64,000 nucleotides of DNA from Temnothorax longispinosus (GCF_030848805.1 NC_092360.1:18920340-18984339), one strand, 5' to 3'. Shown: positions 1 through 12,959, counted from the first letter of the stretch. Made by a program: numbers and translations. Notes: generated by a model not told the origin, from the sequence alone.

Positions 1-887
1 GACAACGCGGGGCCGTGCGCTCAAGATTTATTCGAATACGCGAAAGTAGAGAATCGGGTCGAGAGATGTTTTTGAAATGTAAATATATTGGATCAACCGT
101 GTCGTCCGGAAATGAGAGAAACTCGCCAGATTTTCCTCTATTCATTACGTTTATGGAATTCCTCTAAATTGTATATAATATGAATTTATACACGACATAT
201 TTTCTAGAAGAGCAATACAATAAAATATTTAGTATGACATTCGAATAATCAAACGCTCGGTGAAACGTTTGATTATTCGAGTAATATAAATAAAATCACA
301 AAACGAAAATAAACATTCCATACATATAATACCTATATGTATATCAATTTACACAAGCAAGTTTATATAGATATATGTTTCTACAATATATCCATAATTT
401 CAGCAATTCTACAAATGTATAGAAATGTCGGCGTAACATTGTGTCTTAACAATAGAAGATAACATACCCAGTCATTCCGAAGTATATATTCGGTGTTCTC
501 GAAACTCCTCGAAAGCCCTAGATGATATAAAGCACAGAAAGAAAGCAGTCTCACCACGAGATAGTTATGTTAAGAAAAATATTTGAACTAGCAAGTTCTT
601 CTTCAAGAAATCGAAAAATAGAAGAAAAGGAAATTGAAGAAAACTATTAAATAATCGTTGATTTTTGTTTTGTTGTATTCATGGAATATTATATAATAAA
701 TTATTGTCCTTGACTTCAAAATAATAATAATTCGATTATTGGAATGAAAGATAAAATCACAGTTTCTATTAGATAACAAAAGAGTAAAGCCAATTTATAA
801 TCTAGGATGTCAATCTTAATCACTTATCATAGTCATTGTCTTAATCATCTTAATCATTCCACTTTTTCAATATTCTTTCTTAATCTT
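1..887. other. AT-rich non-coding DNA
   Basis: No coding frame, RNA gene or transposon end is recognisable, except the perfect hairpin at 241-280. The sequence is AT-rich with stop codons in all frames. If the giant-intron reading of the minus strand is right, this is intron. Confidence 0.5.
241..280. repeat. Perfect 15-bp inverted repeat (hairpin)
   Basis: The arm TCGAATAATCAAACG (241-255) is followed by a 10-nt spacer and its exact reverse complement (266-280). The long perfect stem in AT-rich sequence may be the remnant of a small foldback element or a structured RNA. Nothing shows transcription. Confidence 0.75.
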
Positions 888-1633
888 GACGTCGCATTAC
901 GTCATATAGGCTAGTCATATTAGACATCAAACCTTCCAATTAATCTTCCCAGTGCATCTTCCCTTGCAACCACCATGAATCGCTTTGATTTGAGGGATTT
1001 TGCCCGCAACGAGATGTATATAATAAAATTCGTCTCAAATAAATTTTAAGGCCTAAAAACAGCGAAAAACTAAGACTATTTCAAAAAGTCAAAATTTTTT
1101 GCTTATATAACTACAAACTAAAGAAAAATAATCTAAAAAATCGATTGCACCATGAAAAGTATTCTTTGTAGTTCTCAGATAATGTGTGATTTTTAGGGGA
1201 TTTTTAATTATATTTTAAATGACGGGAAAAAATCATCGGCGCAACATAAAAAAAACGACGAAATCGAGGGTTTTCGGGATCCGAATCTCGGAGTTTGATG
1301 GCGCGTGCAAGCTAAACGACTGACTTGACAATAAATGTTGTTCAGATCATTATTGTAGATAATTTTACGCTCTACAAAAAAAGTACGTATAGTTAGTAAC
1401 CCTATCTTGCTTAGTTTTCGAGATATTTGAGAAAAAATATTAAAAATCGCATTTTTTGTTGATAATATTGTTAATAACTTTTTATTCCACGGTAATTTTG
1501 CAAAGCAAAATAAATCCTACTTATAGTACCTCAAATCAAAGCGATTCATGGTGGTTGCAATCTGGGAAGATTAATTGGAAGGTTAACCCCCTAAATTTGT
1601 CTAATATGACTGGCCTAATATTACAGTAACGTC
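888..1633. mobile_element. Non-autonomous DNA transposon with ~100-bp terminal inverted repeats
   Basis: The left end (888-1000) and right end (1528-1633) are inverted copies of each other. Both begin GACGT, contain a GTCATATTAGACA block, then the block CCTTCCAATTAATCTTCCCA, and end inward with ACCACCATGAATCGC followed by TTTGATTTGAGG. The right copy lacks a short stretch (GTGCATCTTCCCT) and has an extra AAATTTAGGGGGTTAA, so the termini have diverged by indels. The 500-bp core is AT-rich with no transposase frame. No clear target-site duplication was found. It is therefore a MITE-like or deleted element of unassigned superfamily. Confidence 0.75.
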
Positions 1634-3399
1634 CTTTGTTAACAATTGAATAATGCAACCACAAGATTTCTCGGAGTCTCAGAGATGGATAAAGAATACC
1701 GATGCATATATATATGCGCAATATAAAGAGACTTCATTGACACAGAGTAATAATAAAATTGTTTCGTGACGCGCGCATGGGAGTTATAACGGAAGGCAGA
1801 ACACGTGATCTCAGGCGCATACAGCTGCGAAATCGCGCGACTAAAAATGTATCACTCCGGTTGAGATAAGCTTCTCCACTATTGGGCCGGGCCCCGGGTC
1901 GTAAGTCACCCCGTGGCGTCATCGCATCGTAAAATATTTTCAATTCCTCGAAAATAACTCGAGTATTCGCAGCACGCGTGGCATCGTTCTGGATACACTT
2001 TGTTCGCGTTTTATTCATGGCATCGTAAATCACCCCGAGCCTGCGCCACGTCCCCCCTCTCCCTTCCCTCGACTCGTCCTCCAGCCTCTCCGAACTCCCT
2101 CCTCCCTCCCTCCCCCTTGCAACGCAACTGCGTTACCATGTAAATGTTGTGCAATTAGTCATGGAAACTTTGTCACGTGTAAGTTACGGCACAGTGCTGG
2201 AACCCCGTTCTTCAAATTTACGGGAGTTTCCGGAGTACTTGAAAATAAGGGAGAAGACCGTTAAAACGAGGTTAGAGGCGACGACGAGCCGTCGCGAGCT
2301 GTCGTGGCGAGATTTTTAACCGAATTACTTTCAGAGCGAGATCCTACTCGCGTTCACCAACGTCGCTCGTCTATCGCTTTTTTTTTCTTTACCGCAAGAA
2401 AGAGATGAAAAGGCCCGCGCCGGATAGAGACAGAGGAGGGCAACGAAAGAAAGCACAAAATTACTAACGACACATGCTGGCCCTCGACGAATCTCGCGAG
2501 AATACTCTCGGCGTACCCCTTTGTAAGGATCTCAAAGAGAAAAGGGCTGAAACGGGCGAGCAAGCTCCCATTGTTTCGATGCCACGTCGCCACCTTCCGT
2601 CCACCATTATTCGCTTTCGCGGCGCGAACAAACGTTATTGCTTATTAAAGCGATCGCGCCTCTCTTATTTGAAAATCCAGCAAACGAAAAGCATGGATAT
2701 ATACGTAGAACGGATTATTACTGTATAATAATGATCGCTAGGTTGGTACGTGAAATTACTTACAAGAGTTATCTAGCACAAAAAACGTAAACGTACTGCT
2801 TTGGGCTATTCAAGTATGGAAACTAAGGAAGAGTAATAATAAACGCAAAGCTGCACGTAAAACAAGACAGGACATCTTATGTGATTTTCAGTCTTCCGTA
2901 GTGAGAATGAACAAGAAGTACGGAGAAAACATAAATACGAGGTTCTCTTTAAACTAAAAACAAAATAAAGACATTATTCTTCACGTTAGAGTTGAGAATT
3001 AAAAGCACAAAAGTTGATGATTTACATAATATCAGTACTATATAAAACTGTAGAATAATCAAACTAGGACACGTAAAAAGTTTTAAAAATATCTTGTCTT
3101 TCAATATGTATTAAAATATTAAAAATTATATCATATTACTGATATGATATACTTTTACTGATCACGGACCAGTTAAATGAACGCCCAAATTCGCAAAAAA
3201 CTTATTTCATCTTTATCGTGAATCGATTCTCTTGTAAAATTGGACGTCTCAAATTATTCGTTCGGTCCGCAAACTGGGACGCATGAAATAAGAAATTTCA
3301 AGGAGCTTTAAACTAATATAAGCTTAATGGCGGACGAAGCAGTCGTGTCCTTTGTGCAGAAGTAGAATCGGTAAAGTTCCACGTGGTACGACCGCACGT
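1634..3399. other. Non-coding DNA, mixed composition
   Basis: This stretch holds a pyrimidine-rich patch near 2050-2120, a moderately GC-rich part to about 2660 and AT-rich sequence after that. Open frames of 61-99 codons occur on both strands. None shows recognisable domains, splice sites or a plausible start context, so none is called as a gene. Confidence 0.45.
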
Positions 3400-3512
3400 G
3401 GGGGTTTCGTGGGTGCACGTAAGTACTCGGGGTAGATTGCGTCAAGGTAGGAAGACATTCGGTCGCCATAGTTCCGCTAGTCTCTAAAAGGGAACCAAGT
3501 GGAAAGGCTAGT
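3400..3512. repeat. Diverged duplicated block R1, copy 1
   Basis: This copy aligns by eye with 5205-5300 and 6155-6300. Shared landmarks are a CCGCA(C/T)GTG start, GTAGATTGCGTC near 3432, AGGACAT-like sequence after it, and GGGAACCAAGTGG near 3490, which matches GGGGAGCCAAGCAGG in copy 3. Indels of all sizes separate the copies, so coding conservation is unlikely. Confidence 0.55.
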
Positions 3513-3592
3513 TCTCTCGGATCCGTCGTGTGAGTGCATCTACACATTTACGTAACTATACTGCCTTATGCCCGACGACTATCCGCGCGAGC

Positions 3593-3920
<328 letters not shown>

Positions 3921-4302
3921 TTTTGCCTAAGCGCGAGCTATTAGAGTAGATCCCTGCGAATTTGCACGTGGTCGAAACCGCGAAGTTCCTGCGAAAGCAA
4001 ATCCGGAGTAAATCGACTGCTTAATCGAGTGACGTGAAATTTGAATAAAGTCTCGGGATCCGATAAATACGGAGTGCGCCGCGCCGCGCGAGTTTCCTCG
4101 TCGATTCGAATTATCGGTGCGATAAGATCGCCGATGGTAAAGCAAATCCAGCAAAAATTCCGAGTACGGCGTTCTAACACGAACACCTTCAAAACGCAAT
4201 TTAATTGCTTTGGAAGATAGTCATTATAGCGACATGAACCAATCAAAAAGCGAATGAAACAGCACCGTACAAAATTTACAATTGAAGCACTTAAACGGTT
4301 AA
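3921..4302. other. Non-coding DNA with a GCGCC pentamer cluster
   Basis: The stretch is moderately GC-rich and includes GCGCCGCGCCGCGCG at 4076-4090, one of at least eight places in the window with this short repeat. No gene is recognisable. The last four bases (4299-4302) are the TTAA next to the following foldback element. Confidence 0.45.
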
Positions 4303-4641
4303 GGTGATCCTAAAGCCGTGATCCTAGCCGGTTTTTTCCAATTTTTTTCTTAGCACTAATCTTTTAATTGGCTTTATAGAAATGCAAAATTCTTGTCTAG
4401 AATTAAAGTACGCATCAAAATCTAGGTCATGGTGGTCGAATTTATATGTGGTGGTCGTCACGTATAACAAAAAATATTAATTTTTTTTCGTTTTCGATAT
4501 AAATTCGACCACCATGACCTAGATTTTGATGCGTACTTTAATTCTAGACAAGAATTTTGCATTTCTATAAAGCCAATTAAAAGATTAGTGCTAAGAAAAA
4601 AACTGAAAAAAACCGGCTAGGATCACGGCTTTAGGATCACC
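4303..4641. mobile_element. Foldback MITE with near-perfect ~160-bp inverted arms, flanked by TTAA
   Basis: The left arm begins GGTGATCCTAAAGCCGTG at 4303 and its reverse complement ends at 4641. The arms match almost perfectly for about 160 bp (left to about 4455, right from about 4495) around a short AT-rich spacer. TTAA lies on both sides (4299-4302 and 4642-4645), which fits a TTAA target-site duplication as made by piggyBac-type transposases. TTAA is palindromic and contains TA, so a TA duplication of a Tc1/mariner-type MITE starting AGGTGATCC fits equally well. There is no coding capacity. The high arm identity suggests recent insertion or conversion between the arms. Confidence 0.9.
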
Positions 4642-4645
4642 TTAA

Positions 4646-5204
4646 GAATAATTTTGAGAAAAAAATACTGTGTAATAATATAAAATAATTTAACTAAAAA
4701 TAAAAATTTATTATAATAGATGTTGCTTGTATTATACATTTCCGCTGCTCGTCTTGTATTTTATTTTCGCGATACAAACTGCGAGTTATAAAGTTATTTA
4801 TCTTTTTAAACTGTCATTATTATTATATTACCGTTCAATTCTTATCAACGCTATGAGTATATAATTAATATCAAATTATTTATGAGACTAATTATAGCTT
4901 AGCTATATCTATTCCATTATCTATATTAACTGTTACCGAAAGTACTACACTTTTATGATTCAACATGGAAGTAAAAAAAGGGAAACGTAAGAAGAGGGAA
5001 AGTGTTAAAAGCAATATTATGTTGTCTGTACAGTTAAGTCATTTTCCATGCACTACCACGTGCCTGTGGAATACTCACATAACAACGCGTACACCGCGCA
5101 ATTCTTTGAGAATATTGGAACGCCCGGCGAGTCTCACAAAACTAATAACTTTAATGAACGCCGTCGCGCGCTTCTTTTAGGAGAGAGCGACGCGGGCAAG
5201 AAAG
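4646..5204. other. AT-rich non-coding DNA
   Basis: The sequence is strongly AT-rich to about 4960 and then mixed. It contains no domain-bearing frame and no transposon termini that I can recognise. Confidence 0.45.
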
Positions 5205-5300
5205 ACATTTGCATGAGGCACGTCCGCATGTGAATTCGTGGGTACGCATTCGAAGTAGATTGCGCCCGTGGTGCTGGGACATCTGGTGCTCCTCGCATCT
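5205..5300. repeat. Diverged duplicated block R1, copy 2
   Basis: It shares GTCCGCATGTGAATTC, ATTCGAAGTAGATTGCG and GGGACATCTGGT with the copy at 6155-6300, where the matching strings are GGCCGCATGTGAATTC, ATTCGAAGTTGATTGCG and AGGACATCTGGT. A GAG/GTAAGC string sits just downstream at 5318-5326 on the plus strand. It looks like a weak donor but has no other exon evidence. Confidence 0.6.
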
Positions 5301-5874
5301 CCTGCGTTGCAGAAACAGAGGTAAGCGGAAAGCGCCTGCTACGCGCATCGGCGCAAATCCTCTCGAAAACCAGCGAGAGCAAAAGCGAGAGAAGAAGCGG
5401 GAAAGAGGAAGGAAAAGAAGCGGAGTGTTCTGTTCTAACAAAATGTCGCCGCCTTTTTTCTGTTCTAAGAGGAGGAAGAACCTGGGAGAGAGGGGGTACG
5501 AGCTTAATCTCGCAGGTGTTTCTCGCGAAATATGCAAAACTACACACGTGTCGTCCTAACGCAATTGCTCGATGCGAGAAGACGTCAGCGAGAGTCCCCT
5601 TTGCAAACGCGTTCGATATTACGAATTCTTTTAATACCATTGAATCTCGGACGCGCGAGAAATTCTCAAATACCTGGAATCACAAACCAGATCGTATTTA
5701 TTAATTTAATCTTTTTATTGGAATCGTAATTTTTCACAAGAGGGAGGCATAAATATTTTTCGTCACAAATATAATTTAGCCGTACAAGCCGCTTTAAAAA
5801 AAAATCCGCTGTCAGAAATTTATATAAAATTTATGTATTACACATAAATTTCTATTGTGTAGATTTTTATAGGA

Positions 5875-5876
<2 letters not shown>
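5301..5876. other. Non-coding DNA
   Basis: A GC-mixed, purine-rich part to about 5520 gives several overlapping frames on both strands (up to 168 codons on the minus strand). They are rich in R, E, K or S, F, L and look compositional. AT-rich sequence follows. No gene is supported. Confidence 0.45.
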
Positions 5877-5939
<63 letters not shown>

Positions 5940-5968
5940 CCTCCCTCTCTCTCCCTCTCCCTCTCCCT

Positions 5969-6008
<40 letters not shown>
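5877..6008. repeat. (CT)n microsatellite with (CCCTCT) variants
   Basis: There are 132 bp of CT dinucleotide. The middle (about 5939-5985) has changed to CCCTCT hexamer units before returning to pure CT, which is typical of replication slippage. Confidence 0.96.
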
Positions 6009-6009
<1 letters not shown>

Positions 6010-6154
6010 GCATAAATATTTTGTGTGTATTTTTTAATATTATACTAGCGAGACCGAAGAGTCTTTCAACTGCGATTTCAGCTTTTTCCCTTATATTTCT
6101 CGTATAAAAGCATCAAAAATTTCGAGAGTCTAGTCTTGCAAGCGAGGTTTGTCA

Positions 6155-6300
6155 CGGCCGCATGTGAATTCTCCGGAAGGTATTCGAAGTTGATTGCGTC
6201 GAGGTAACAGGACATCTGGTCCTTTATATATGCCGAGCGTTTGCATAGACCGAAATTCCTTGAAGGGGAGCCAAGCAGGACGAGGTCCCGTGAGCTTAAA
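6155..6300. repeat. Diverged duplicated block R1, copy 3
   Basis: This is the best-preserved partner of 5205-5300 and also matches the distal half of 3400-3512 (GGGGAGCCAAGCAGGACGAGG against GGGAACCAAGTGGAAAGGCT). The landmark (G/T)(A/T)GATTGCG lies at about 3432, 5255 and 6189, so the copies are 1.8 and 0.93 kb apart. The larger gap contains the MITE and a microsatellite. Confidence 0.6.
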
Positions 6301-8033
6301 ATGTCTCCATTTAGAGCAGGCACGAATCCACGCAGATGTTCCTTGCCTTGGATTATGCCAGCGCGATTGTAACGTACTTGTTTCTCCCGCGAGCAGAAGC
6401 ATCCTCGTCATTGTTACACGCGACACAAAAAAGATACACGTGCCCTTAAAAAAATTAATCGGATAGGGTTGCAAAAATTTGATTAGATACCGTATTGTTG
6501 GCCCTAGTAACAAAGCTTCCAACTATAATTTTATTAATATAAAAACTCACTCAAAGTTATGTAAAGTAAGATGAAATTTTTTAAAACATTATGAGTGCTA
6601 CCTATAGGAAGGAAAGCACTTCCATATCCTCGGCGAGAGCTAATATTATCGCGGTCGTTGACATAACGATTGTAGCAGTAATATCGCATTATTACCGCAC
6701 GTATCTTGTCTCTAAAAATGTATTTATGTCTCGCGCGACATACCAATCACCGCGAATTATAGGCTGCAATTGATACACGTATGCATTACGTTCATATGCC
6801 AAGTGTAATTTGATTATGTAATCCGCGTTCAACAACAATATTTCTGAGGTATCTACTGCCTGAGGTCTGGAGGAGTAACGAGCTTCCTCGTCGCGAATGC
6901 AGAGCGAGATCGTACTTACGGGAAGATTGAACGGGTAAAGTTGTCGAGAGAGGGTTAGAGAGTAGGGCGTTTTCATCCCTCCCTCCCCTTCGATGAACGG
7001 TAAATCGCGACACATACGATGCACAGATGCATTTCCATTCGAGGCCGTCGCACGATTTCAACTGCGACTGCTGTCGGCAGTCAGATAACGCATAGCATTC
7101 CGGCATGCAACCGGTCTGGGCTTCGCTATGCGACATGTAAATTTTCCCCGGCGACGCACGCGTAAGTCAAACTGTCGACGAAGCATGTGCGTTTATAATA
7201 CGATCGATCCAATTATAAAATAACTAAGTATTTTCGATATAGCAAAGGACGAAAACACAATGTCAGATTGTAGGGACATTTTGATTTAGAGTTATAATTA
7301 TATCAAGAAACTAATATAATTTTATAAATATTATATGAATATTATATATCTATAATAATAAATAATTTTACGTCGCAGAAAAGCTGAGATAAATCTCAAT
7401 ATTCAAATCATGAATAAAAAAATATTGGGCAAAGTCTATAAAATAAATCCCAAGTATTATATAATGACAACTGCAAGATTTTGACAATTAAAATCTTCGC
7501 AAAAAATATTTAAAAAAAAAATTAACATTTCCATTCATGACTACTTTTGAAATCAGATACAGTTGTTTATTTCAAGTTTCACTAGTTTAACATAAAGATA
7601 TCATCCAGTAAACACGAGACGGGAGCCGGATAAGCACACTCGGCGCTGTGAACATAGCAACGAGACTTTTTTCTAGGTCGCACGCTATCGCAATTTGATG
7701 GTATGTCCGATTACGAACGTGGCAAAGCGGCGATGAGATTTTAAAGTACTGGATGCACTTACACGTGGACCCCGTTAGCGGAACACGACGAAGACAGAGA
7801 CGTGAGAGAAAGAGGCGGCGCGCGAGGGGGTGGCTGGGTGCAGACGGAGAGAGAGACAGAGAGCAACAGGTTGTAAGTAGAATTCGCGGATGTCAACCGG
7901 CAGAACGCGGAAGAGCGATTCAAGGCGGCTGGTGTAACTGCATGATCTCCTTAGGACAACTTAAATTACCAGTCCAGTCTAACCCGCCTGCTATCCCGTC
8001 TATACTGCTTTAACTTTCGTGGCCTATTTCTGA
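6301..8033. other. Non-coding DNA, AT-rich with GC-mixed patches
   Basis: The region 7200-7620 is strongly AT-rich. The parts at 6800-7150 and 7620-8033 are mixed. Frames up to 130 codons exist but carry no recognisable motif. No RNA gene or transposon terminus was seen. Confidence 0.45.
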
Positions 8034-8760
8034 GCGGCGCGGCACAGCGCCCGCCGCGCCGTCCCCGTGGCCTCCGGGACGTGATCCGATCGGTCCCGGG
8101 ATATCGGAATTATTCGCATCCCGTTCCCATTTGAAGAGACACCGCTCTTGAATATTTCAATTTTCCATCGCCCAGAGACGGCGTCGCCGCGCAATCAAAA
8201 AGTGATGGAATTCGTGAGCAACGTGCCCGGGGCGCGCACACACGACAGTGGAAAGATAATAATTGGACGTAACTGAATACATCGGCCCTTGTGTCCGCGC
8301 GCGTATGTTGAATTTTTCAGGACGCGGCCAAATTATCCCACCAAGTCATATTAATTTGTCTCGACGACGACATGCATCCTATGCCCGCGCGTTTTCTCCG
8401 GGATACTTGCTCGCGGGTATATTATTTTGGATCTTTGTGCAAATCCCTTGTGCAAATCCGCTCAAAATGTAGTATTTGCCTCGATTCGATTCCAAGAGCT
8501 ACCGTAAGAGCTCGATCACTAAATGTGCGTTTAACCCCCCCTCCTCTCCTTCTCTCTCTCGGCCCTATTGCGGCGGTGGCGGCGGCGGCGGCGATCGTGG
8601 GCGTCTAATCGTCCGGAATGGATTCTGACCGCTCGCCCTCGTAAAAGTGCTGAATTAATGAGCGCTTCGACTGCGCAGCCACGAAAAGCGCCGATATCGA
8701 ACGAAAGCGCGCGCGTTCCACCGCTTTCACCCTTTCGCGAGTGCCGTCCTTTGAGATCTT
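8034..8760. other. GC-rich block with GCGCC and CGG repeats
   Basis: A CpG-rich patch opens with GGCGCGG and GCCGCGCC units (8034-8062) and includes a (CGG)n run at 8571-8593. These fit the GC-rich islands scattered through the window. No exon could be defined. Confidence 0.5.
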
Positions 8761-10379
8761 TGTGAAAACAAATTAATTCGCCGGCTGGAGATTATCCCAT
8801 GCCGCGCGATATGACTCGCTGCGTTAATGACGCTGTTGCAGATAAATTGCATATTTCCATTCTGTAACTCTACTATACCTAAATAGCTGATAAATTTAAA
8901 ATCTTTCGCATTAACAGGTTGGCTGGTCATCTGTGACCTAATTTTTCAGTGACGCTCTGACAATGATCATCGCTATCAAAATTGTTTAAAACGCTTGTAA
9001 AAAATAAACACCATCTAATATAGAATTTTAAATGACACAAATAGCTAGATAATTATATAAAACAAAAAGTACGCTTATGAAGTACTCGTAAACATACAGT
9101 CTTGTTTAATCACATTACACAACATTTTATCACATTGTATGCCTATAAAAATTCTGCAACGTATATAAAAGAAAAATACAAAATCTGAGTAGGCAATGTG
9201 TTAAAAATGTGTAACAAAAAAATTATTTTATATATAGTAACACTAATTCACACACATTACTTTCAAGAATTTTTGTTAGCATAAAAATCCTACAGGTGGC
9301 ATAATCAGCAATAGCACGCTCGACCAATAGAAAAAACAATAAACTATAAAATTATCGTTTCAATTAGTGCGCCCCGTTGTACAAATGCACTCAAGCATCA
9401 GCGAATGATTGTCGCTGAATACATCAAATATACAAGTCGGTTGAGTACCTTGTCTTTGTATAAAGAACGATCTTCCCAAGTGGACCAGCCTCTCTAAAGT
9501 TACGAAGCTAACGAGCATCGTGAGACTTCAAAAAAATACGAGGGACGATGATCGCATCTTTCTGACCAAAACTGAATTTATTTAATTTAAATTCCGCTCG
9601 TTAAGCGAAACTCAGCTACTATTATGCGTTGATAACCACTTTCTGGTAATATCCGCATTACAATCAATCTGTCACAAGAACCGCCGCCGAATTGCACAGC
9701 TCGATTAGCCCAAACCAAAGCTAACTGGTCATAGGAATAATTACGTGAAATCGAATTTCCAGCGTTTTGTGAAGAAAGTGCGGAATTGATTAAAACGCGA
9801 TATTTTTCTTCGGTTTTAACATTAGTCTTCGACAAAAAACACGTGCATGCGCATTACTGACGCGTGGTAAATTCTCAATAAAACAATAATGAAACACGCA
9901 GTTTAATTAGTCGTTGAAAAAATAAACTTTAAAAAGATAAGAATAACTGGTATACAATATACTTTAAAATTGTATCACTTCTTCTCGTTGCTTAGTTTCC
10001 ATGATGATAAATACGATAATTTATAATCATCTTCTCGACATTTTCTCATTATTTAATTAGTTCGAATAAGTATAGTCAACGTTCTCTTGCGAAAGCAAAA
10101 TAATCCCTTCCACGAAGTGGTATAAAAGAAACCACCGAGTTTATACTTAAAGTACCTTGCAATTTCTTCAATTTGCCTCATGGAGCAAACTCGTGCAACG
10201 GCGCGATCAATTAGGTTGGAATCCGAACCGACGTAAACGATGCTTTCATATAGAAACGTCGCAGACGAGCGCACGAAAAATAACGTTTCCACAAAGTCGT
10301 GCGAAAAAGGTAGCCGCGACGGGGTACGGTATTATACGCGTTCTCGTTCGTAAATTACAGCGGGAATAAAAGTAACCGG
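8761..10379. other. AT-rich non-coding DNA
   Basis: No gene, repeat array or transposon end is recognisable. Frames are under 85 codons. Confidence 0.45.
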
Positions 10380-10880
10380 GTGGGGTCGCCGCGCCGGCAC
10401 GCGTGCCGTGCTCCGTAACTTATGAATTCCGCGTAATTAGGTGGGCAAACAGCGGCAGCAGCTGCGCGCGTGGATTTTGTCCGCACGCGAGACGAGGAGA
10501 GCAAGAAGAAGATGGTCGTTGGCGGGAAAGAAATTGTTACAGAGAGAAGGACGGGAGAAGGGCGGAGGGACGGAGGAAGAGAATAAAGCGGGCGAAACGA
10601 CAAGGGCGGGCGGGCGCGGCGCGGCGCGGCGCGGCGGATGCGCGGGAGCGAGGTGGAAAAAGTCTATGCGGGGATGGACCCCCCCAGATGGATATAGCGG
10701 GGTGTAGGCGATGGAGTAGGTGTAGTCGACGTGGACGGGAGTGGTGGGACGGGCGGGCGAAAAGAGGGTTCAAACTACCTCGGTTCATTTCCATAAATAC
10801 TGCCGTAGTGACTGTCTGCGCATCCAGCGCGGGTGACCGTTTCACGACGGAGGCAGAAGCGGAGGAAGCGAACAGGCAAG
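10380..10880. other. GC-rich, purine-rich block with (GGCGC)n
   Basis: A CpG-rich block includes four to five tandem GGCGC units at 10614-10636. The plus-strand frame of 161 codons is almost all R, G, E, A and K and reflects purine bias rather than a protein. A CpG-island-like promoter role is possible but has no direct support. Confidence 0.5.
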
Positions 10881-12923
10881 CCTTATAAGACGCGTCTCTC
10901 GGGCGAGAATCACGAAGACATTTTTAAATCTAATTTATCTGGGTAATAAATCGATTATAGACGAGCTCGTTTCCTCGCCAAATCTCATGGCTAAAACAGG
11001 CCAGTAAAAATTGCAGGTAATAAATTCGTTTGCTAATTCTACTAATTAAAACTGAAAGGATTAAATGCGGCATTATTGAAATTAAAACGATTACAGGAAT
11101 TCCTCGCGGCACTTCCAACTAGAGATCGCGTACCATTTTTCTCCGTCGTACGTTCGTAAGTTCTCTCGCACTTGTTTAGCATCACGGCACGTCGCTGCGT
11201 GGAGGATGTATTAAAAACAGGAATGAGGAAAGATGGGAGAAAGAGGAAGCGGGGGCGGACAGCGAGCAGAAGCCGAGGCGGAAAAGAGCCGCCTGTTAAA
11301 TTATCCTACGCCGCAATTATCACGTTCCGTCTCGTCTCCTCCGGCCCACTTCGTATTCCACTCTCGAATGTTCTTGAACTTCCTTCCCTTTTTTTTTACA
11401 CCGCCGTCTCTCCTCCCCTTCTCCTCCTGTCAACCCTCCGTTCTACCGCGGGGCTCTTCAGGCTCTTTCCTCGCGGTAAAATCAGAACCGTTATAAATAT
11501 CGCCTTTGAGCGCGTTTTCTTCCATCTTCTCCCCTGTTCTCCTTCCGCCAATTAATTGCAACATTTAAAAAGCGCGATCCAACAGCGTAATGCTAATCGA
11601 CCCGCGTTTTGCCGACCACTCGCATTTAAATTCGCTATACGATGCGATACCTAGCTTTTGACATCTTCCAATACTGCATCACGCAATTTATAAAAAAAAT
11701 ATAGTATATCAATTTCATACATAGCGCTGTCATCTTAATTCTCTATACATAATTTCCATAAATAGGGTACGACTCGATACTATATTCGATATGTAACTTT
11801 TCTTTCGTTTATGTAAGTTATGCTGTGACGTAATGATCGCGTAACGCAATATGAAAATAACGATTGTGGATTTTCAGCGGCAGTTTCATATAACTGTGCA
11901 GCTTAAAGAGATTAAATTACGGTAGATTTTCTACCAGTTACTCCAGATTTTAATTTTAATAATACGCTAACGGTTTATCACAGGAAATACGAGTCGCACT
12001 CGTAACTTTGCATAATTTTACTCGAGGAACGGGGACACAATTTTCTCTTCTACGTTTAGTCGCCATCTTAAATGTCCTTTCTCCATAATGAGTAAAAAAT
12101 AACGAATAGCGGCAACTATAACTCAACTGTGCAATTTTAACAAAATTTATATTTAAAATAATTGTGTCAGGAAACTAAGAAATCAAGAGAAAGTGATATT
12201 TATATAAGTGCGCAATAACACAAGTATTTGTAGCTTAGCGTTCTGCTTAAATGTCAATAATGATCAATATATAAGTGATTTATTTGTCTACAATTCAAAC
12301 TTTGTATTCACGCGCGTCCAAGAAATATCAAATATTCATTTAATAACTTGTAAGAATAGAAAGTGTGTAAAATGTTATCTCAAATTAATAAAGTTATAGT
12401 GATAATGATAATGATAATAATATAATAAAAAAATGGGGAAAAAATTTAAGATAGAATAAAACTAAAGAAAAAATATACTGGCAAAATACATACAATATAA
12501 ATAATATCTAAGCATACAAAAATCACAATGTCCTCTCTAGTCGGTATCGCGCATCGACATCAACCATAATATTCATTCATCTTCGTTATATCAAACTTGG
12601 TGGAGATTAATTCCAATTACACGCGCTACTTTGAAATTCAAGTGAAGGTGAGATCAGGTTGTGCAGTATACTACAGTCAACAGCAATAGAAGATATTTAC
12701 GATACGAGTAACGTGTTGTGACGCAAATCGAGGGCGTGGTAACCGAAAGATAACGAACTTACTACTAACAATAAGTCGTTATCAACAACGTTTTTCCCTA
12801 AAATCAACAAAACGCACAGAACAAAGACGTACAAATAGATGAAACCGTAGCGGGTAGAAGATTGCATATAAAAATTTCAAGAGAGCCACGCGAAGATTGG
12901 ACAGAAGAGATGAAAAAGCAAGG
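10881..12923. other. Non-coding DNA
   Basis: AT-rich sequence with a mixed part at 11170-11560. The 127-codon plus-strand frame there is low in information and has no recognisable domain. No other features were seen. Confidence 0.45.
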
Positions 12924-12959
12924 AGCGAGCGAGCGAGAGAGAGAGAGAGAGAGAGAGAG
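12924..12959. repeat. (GAGC)/(GA)n microsatellite
   Basis: Three GAGC units pass into about 13 GA dinucleotides. Confidence 0.95.

Noticed and set aside
5299..5326. Possible plus-strand 8-nt microexon: acceptor-like CTGCGTTGCAG then donor GAG/GTAAGC
   Set aside because: Weak pyrimidine tract, no partner exons, and opposite strand to the coherent ratchet signals.
11009..11024. CAGGTAATA on the plus strand as a fourth ratchet point
   Set aside because: No polypyrimidine tract precedes it and the donor part is poor.
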